Origin: Brachycybe producta
Taxonomy: Eukaryota > Arthropoda > Diplopoda > Playtdesmida > Andrognathidae
DNA: 64,000 nt
NCBI GenBank assembly: GCA_036925085.1
Contig: JAUPFP010000040.1
Coordinates: 1,190,884-1,254,883 of the forward strand
Reading direction: 5' to 3'
The notes under the pieces are model-generated. The model did not search any database. It saw only the letters and a program-made list of their open reading frames with translations, and was not told the origin of the DNA. Position numbers and translations under genes: made by a program. This document shows, piece by piece, positions 60,258 to 64,000 of this stretch (the first letter of the stretch is position 1; every line of letters starts with the position of its first letter).

Positions 60258-60694
60258 TGTGATAAGAGAGACAATGAGTCATGGTTTTGGCCAAGTAGAC
60301 CAATCCTTTGATTGGTCTATTTGGGCCCAAAACTTTATTTAGCCAATCAGAAATTTGTGTTCTGAAAATCAGAATTGTGGATTCACAGGGTATATAAAGA
60401 GTGATATTTTTATGTTTGGGACCAATTTCTAAAATACTGAACCTATGCCCAATTTTGGCTAGGTTCTTTGCCTTAATTTTCTCAAAGTTATTATTTTTAT
60501 GTGTTGTGTTTTTAAACCAAGTTCTGTTTTCGCTTATTTTAACATTTGGAATAAAACTTCCATTTTATTTAAACTACCAGTGGTTTTATTCATTATTCCG
60601 TGTTGGATTATTGCGCAACCATGCCTATCATCATTCCATTGCAGATCTTCACCATTTGGATACAGATTCTACCTGGGGAAAAAGGTCCATCACA
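60258..60694 (+). mobile_element. LTR of family X, copy 1
   Basis: Begins TGTGATAAGAG and ends CCATCACA, giving the TG...CA termini with a 6-bp inverted repeat (TGTGAT/ATCACA). A TATATAAA box lies at 60391 and an AATAAA signal at 60550. Copy 2 is at 63136-63639. The sequence right after the LTR ('tggtgaaggtgcgggt') could be a primer-binding site, but no tRNA match is claimed. Confidence 0.75.
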
Positions 60695-61130
60695 ATATAT
60701 GGTGAAGGTGCGGGTCAAAGTGGAGGTCAAGGTGAAGGTGGGGGTCAAGGCCTCCAGTGGTGTTGTGCAGCCCACGGGCCCTGAAAAGTCTTCCTTCAAC
60801 TCTTCGGGTGCGAAGGTGACAGCGCCGTTCAAATCGGATGGTGGAATTGCCAAGACCGGAGGGAAGATGGGCAAAAAAACTAGATGGCAGAACCAGGGTG
60901 AAAATAAGTCCACAGCAGCTCTGTCTGGATCCGGCCAAACAGCTGGAGGTGGAGGTCCTACTCGTAGGCAACCAGTCCATGCTTTAAGTGTAACCAGATG
61001 GGTCACCTTAAGAAGGGCTGTCCGAAAGCTATGGCCCAAGGACAGGTTGCCCACGTAACACCTGGTGTGAAGCCAGGTGGTGCAGTACCTACCGGGTCTG
61101 GAACCCGTGGTACTGCAGGGCTGTGAGTAT
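60695..61130 (+). pseudogene. Gag-like remnant with CCHC zinc knuckle, frameshifted
   Basis: A Lys/Gly/Ser-rich frame runs from the LTR (KVRVKVEVKVKVG, then GGKMGKKTRW) to about 60970. A zinc knuckle CFKCNQMGHLKKGC (C-x2-C-x4-H-x4-C) follows at 60980-61021, but in another frame, so at least one indel separates them. The downstream protease, reverse transcriptase and integrase are absent. It is a decayed gag of an LTR retrotransposon. Confidence 0.7.
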
Positions 61131-61213
61131 CTGACCACCGTAATTGGTGGTCAGACATTCTATCTGCCCATGGCACACGATGGTTGCTCCAGAACTGAGT
61201 TGCAGTAGACCGG

Positions 61214-61325
61214 GTTTGCTAAAAAAACACGAGATCCCAGTTGGTTGTAAAATGGAGTTTATAACTCCATAAGAAAAGGTCCAACAGTAACGTGGCAGAC
61301 ATCCGTCTCGATGACATCACACACA
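61214..61325 (+). repeat. Repeat R, copy 1 (copy 2 at 62443-62540)
   Basis: Both contain 'gagatcccagttggttgtaa', 'ggtccaacagtaacgtggc' and 'agacatccgtctcgatgaca'. The nature of the element is unknown; it probably belongs to the retrotransposon debris. Confidence 0.75.
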
Positions 61326-61332
61326 CTCATTC

Positions 61333-61670
61333 AGTAGAAATGGTTCAGCGTAAGGCAGCTAGGTTTGTTTGTGGCAGGCACAAATTTACAGATAGTGTCA
61401 CTGGGATGCTGTCAGTGCTACAATGGCACATCGCAGGACTGAGTTAAGTTTGAAATTGTTTGGGAAAATTACACGTGGTGATTGTCCTAAACCGCATTCC
61501 ACTGATATTCATAAAGCACTATATATGGGCAGGGCTGACCACTAAGAAAATTAGGGAGATTCTTGCTAGGACAGATTCATATTATTGGTATTTTTTTCCC
61601 AGAGTTATAACACAATGGAATGCTCTTCCTGACTCAGTGGTCAATGGGGATAATTTTGTTTTGTGAGATT
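61333..61670 (+). pseudogene. 3' end of non-LTR retrotransposon reverse transcriptase, decayed
   Basis: One frame gives VEMVQRKAARFVCGRHK and SVTGMLSVLQW; after a shift, LSLKLFGKI; and after another, ARTDSYYWYFFPRVITQWNALP. These are the conserved C-terminal blocks of LINE-type polymerases. At least two frameshifts and a stop make it inactive. The upstream endonuclease and catalytic regions are missing (5' truncation). Confidence 0.8.
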
Positions 61671-61823
61671 GACATTTGTATATTCATTTTGTTTTTATAT
61701 ATGTACATGTATATGTACTTGACATTGCTATTAGGCTGCTAGCAGAGTACTAATTGTAGTTGTGACTGTAATTGTAATAGTAATTAGTAATAGTAATAGT
61801 GAGTGTGATTGTAATTGTATAGG

Positions 61824-62217
61824 TGTGGTGCGTGTGCACCATCACACTGAAGATGCACAATAAGACAAAAGACACTAGGTAGAGGCTAAATGCCAGCTGT
61901 GTCTCATTCACCACTTATGTAGCATACCTACATAAAGTGTTGCTATAAATAGGAATGTGCATCTAGCAGTAGTTAAGGTGGCGAGATAGATCAAAGCTCA
62001 CGTATGCAGGACCAATCCCCAGCAGTAGTGTGTGCATCTCGTCATCCGCCACAGCCACAGCTTGTTTAGTTCACTGGATTGCACTTTCCACGTTTCTTGT
62101 GGGCAATTTGTTCATGTGTACTCTGCAATCATACAGTGATAGAAGTAATTGGAGTGAAGAACTAACTTGAGTAACTCTGACCTACAACTAATACTGTCGG
62201 GTATATTGAGAAAACCA
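61824..62217 (+). mobile_element. LTR of family Y, copy 1
   Basis: Begins TGTGGTGCGTGTGCACCA and ends near 'gggtatattgagaaaacca'. Bases 61963-61969 'ctataaa' may be the TATA box. Copy 2 (62879-63131) is 70-90% alike but has lost about 110 bases in the middle. No internal coding region of this family is seen. Confidence 0.65.
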
Positions 62218-62878
62218 CTTTCTGCTATGCTGAGTTGTGTCATCTGTAGACAAGCATAGCGTTAGGCGAATGTAGACTACAAAACAAAGTGGTTGACAGT
62301 CATGGAAAGTTGGTGACTGCAAGCTGAGTTGATTGCTTGGAACCTGGTCGAAATTTCAATGCCTCCACATGTAATAAATGTTTGGGTAAAGGTACGTTTC
62401 CAGTGAGACTCATGAGTCGTACAAATAAGTGGAAACTGTGCTAAGACGAGATCCCAGTTGGTTGTAAAAATGGAGTTTGTAACTCCATGAGAAAAGGTCC
62501 AACAGTAACGTGGCAGACATCCGTCTCGATGACACCCTCTGTGGTGGCCCAGAGGTAACGGTTGTGAGTACTTGTGAATGAGGAGTGGAGAGCAAGTGGT
62601 CAATTTACTGCCATGGGGCTCTCCAGGTCTCTCGTGAGAACTTATAACCATGTGGCACATTGCGATCGATTCCAGAGTTCACAGGCTCACTCAAGCTGTG
62701 AATTTTTTCCATTTTACAATTTGAAAAACATTTGCCATTTTTTTAAGATTGACCGATGTGGCAAATAGAACAAGTGCCAAATGGAATGAGTCCAAAACGG
62801 AACAAAAACCAAAATGAATAACTACCAAACAGTAATCACATAGCTTTTAAAGGTTTATCTGAAGAGTTGCCATATAGG
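62218..62878. repeat. Retrotransposon debris including repeat R copy 2
   Basis: Bases 62443-62540 match 61214-61325. Bases 62756-62830 carry degenerate 'gccaaatggaa'-like words similar to 570-735. No gene is supported. Confidence 0.55.
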
Positions 62879-63131
62879 TGTGGTGCGTGTGCACCACCGC
62901 ACTGAAGATGCACAATAAGACAAAAGACACTAGGTAGAGGCTAAATGCCAGCTGTGTCTAATTCACCACTTATGTAGCATACCTACATAGTGTTGCATTT
63001 TCCAATGTTTCTTGTGGGCTATTCGTTCATGTGTACTCTACAATCATACAGTGATAGAAGTAATTGGAGTGAAGTAACTTGAGTAACTCTGACCTACAAC
63101 TAATACTGTCGGGTATATTGAGAAACCCACA
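62879..63131 (+). mobile_element. LTR of family Y, copy 2, internally deleted
   Basis: Matches copy 1 at both ends, with a deletion after 'catacctacatagtgttgc'. It ends 'gagaaacccaca', directly before the second family X LTR. Confidence 0.65.
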
Positions 63132-63135
63132 TAGG

Positions 63136-63639
63136 TGTGGTAAGAGATGATGAGCATTCATGGTTTTGGCCAAGTAGACCATTCCTTTGATTGGTCTATT
63201 TGGGCCCAAACTCTTATTTTGTGCCCTGAGAATCCGAGTTGTAGATTCTCAGGGTATATAAAGTGATATTTTTATGTTTGGGACCGATTTTTAAAATACC
63301 GAACCTATGCCCAATTTTGGTTAGGTTCTTTGCGTTAATTTTCTCAAAGTTGTTACTTTTATGTGTTGTGTTTTTAAACCAAGTTCTATTTTCGCTAATT
63401 TTAACATTTGGAATAAAACTTCCATTTCATTTAAACTACCAGTGGTTTTATTCATTATTCTGTGTTGGATTATTTCGCAACCGCGCCTTTCATCATTTAA
63501 GCTCTTCACCATTTGGATACTTCTAGCCCTCCCAGGCCGGTAGAATTGGTGACTTAGCCAATTTCCTTGAATACGAGTGAAAACTCGCTCGTACCATATA
63601 AAAAAAGCATATTCTACCTGGGGAAAAAGGTCTGTCACA
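63136..63639 (+). mobile_element. LTR of family X, copy 2, with internal insertion
   Basis: Colinear with 60258-60694 (TGTGGTAAGAG start, TGTCACA end, TATATAAA near 63256). An extra block of nearly 90 bases near 63522-63610 is absent from copy 1. Its position relative to copy 1 would allow both to be the LTRs of one deleted element, but the intervening DNA is mixed. Confidence 0.7.
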
Positions 63640-63646
63640 ATATTTG

Positions 63647-63871
63647 GAATCCGGATAACTACCGAAATTGCAACAATCGCCGTTTTGATGGCGTTTTCGC
63701 CGTTTGGACGTCAATGGAGTTAAAACTAATTTTACCAAAGTTGTTAACAGTTTTTTTAGGTTAAGATTCGAAAGATTCCAAAGACAAAAAGCGCGAAGAT
63801 TCGAGTTTTCGAATCTCGAATATTTTTCAAGATTCATGAGATTCGAGGATTCGAATGTCCCATCCCTAATA
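63647..63871. mobile_element. Family C MITE, left-truncated copy
   Basis: Matches the half of family C that ends TCCCATCCCTA ('aaactaattttaccaaagtt', 'gattcgagttttcgaatc'). The remaining 129 bases of the window hold nothing recognisable. Confidence 0.7.
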
Positions 63872-64000
63872 TATTTATATAGCCTACTGCTTGCTGGTAA
63901 AAGTATGGTGTGTTATGAGTGTAAAACACATTCATTTTTCTTGCAGAAAACTCTGAAGAACTTTTGCAATTTTTATTTTCAATTCTTGTAATGTTTTGCT

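Noticed and set aside
60401..60784. 127-aa frame starting MIFLCLGPISK, repeated at 63263
   Set aside because: It lies inside the LTR of family X between its TATA box and end; duplication of the frame follows from duplication of the LTR.

Overview
The window is animal nuclear DNA: AT-rich, intron-bearing and packed with short transposon relics. Trehalose/sugar-transporter paralogues of the Tret1 type, a DEG/ENaC channel and a quiver/Ly6-like protein suggest an invertebrate, most likely an arthropod. I cannot fix the species. Most of the real genes are split into small exons (49-300 nt) joined by introns as short as 62-79 nt. Those genes were read by matching splice sites and codon phase across exons.

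Layout. 1-15.5 kb: intergenic, with one doubtful two-exon His/Pro-rich gene (-) at 741-2634 and many foldback elements. 15.5-20 kb: a complete nine-exon ZC3H11A orthologue (-). 22-25.2 kb: a three-exon secreted/GPI-anchored Ly6-like gene (-) whose introns are full of MITEs. 26.2-29.0 kb and 37.9-42.0 kb: two copies of one duplicon, each carrying an intronless Tret1-like transporter; the first is frameshifted, the second intact. 32.6-37.4 kb, between the two: POLR3C (+) in nine recognisable exons with three frame-breaking lesions. 43.5-54.4 kb: three more Tret1-like genes (+) that share one intron position. 55.2-59.7 kb: the C-terminal exons of a DEG/ENaC channel (-). 60.2-63.9 kb: a graveyard of LTR and non-LTR retrotransposons.

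How the parts relate. The five transporters are all on the + strand and form a tandem family that grew by local duplication. Paralogues 3 and 4 share their 5' flanks, and the 26 kb and 38 kb copies share coding and flanking DNA. The other genes are unrelated housekeeping or membrane genes caught between them.

The mobile DNA is informative. Several insertions keep exact target duplications: a hAT element with an 8-bp repeat at 57.9-58.8 kb, nested in an older MITE and itself carrying a younger MITE with a 9-bp repeat; a hAT-type MITE with an 8-bp repeat at 22.6-23.1 kb; and Mutator-like MITEs with 9-bp repeats at 7.4, 24.4, 25.8, 57.0 and 58.1 kb. No rRNA gene, CRISPR array, operon or prokaryotic signal was seen. 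All gene models and family calls come from reading the sequence and from memory of the families; no database search was run.
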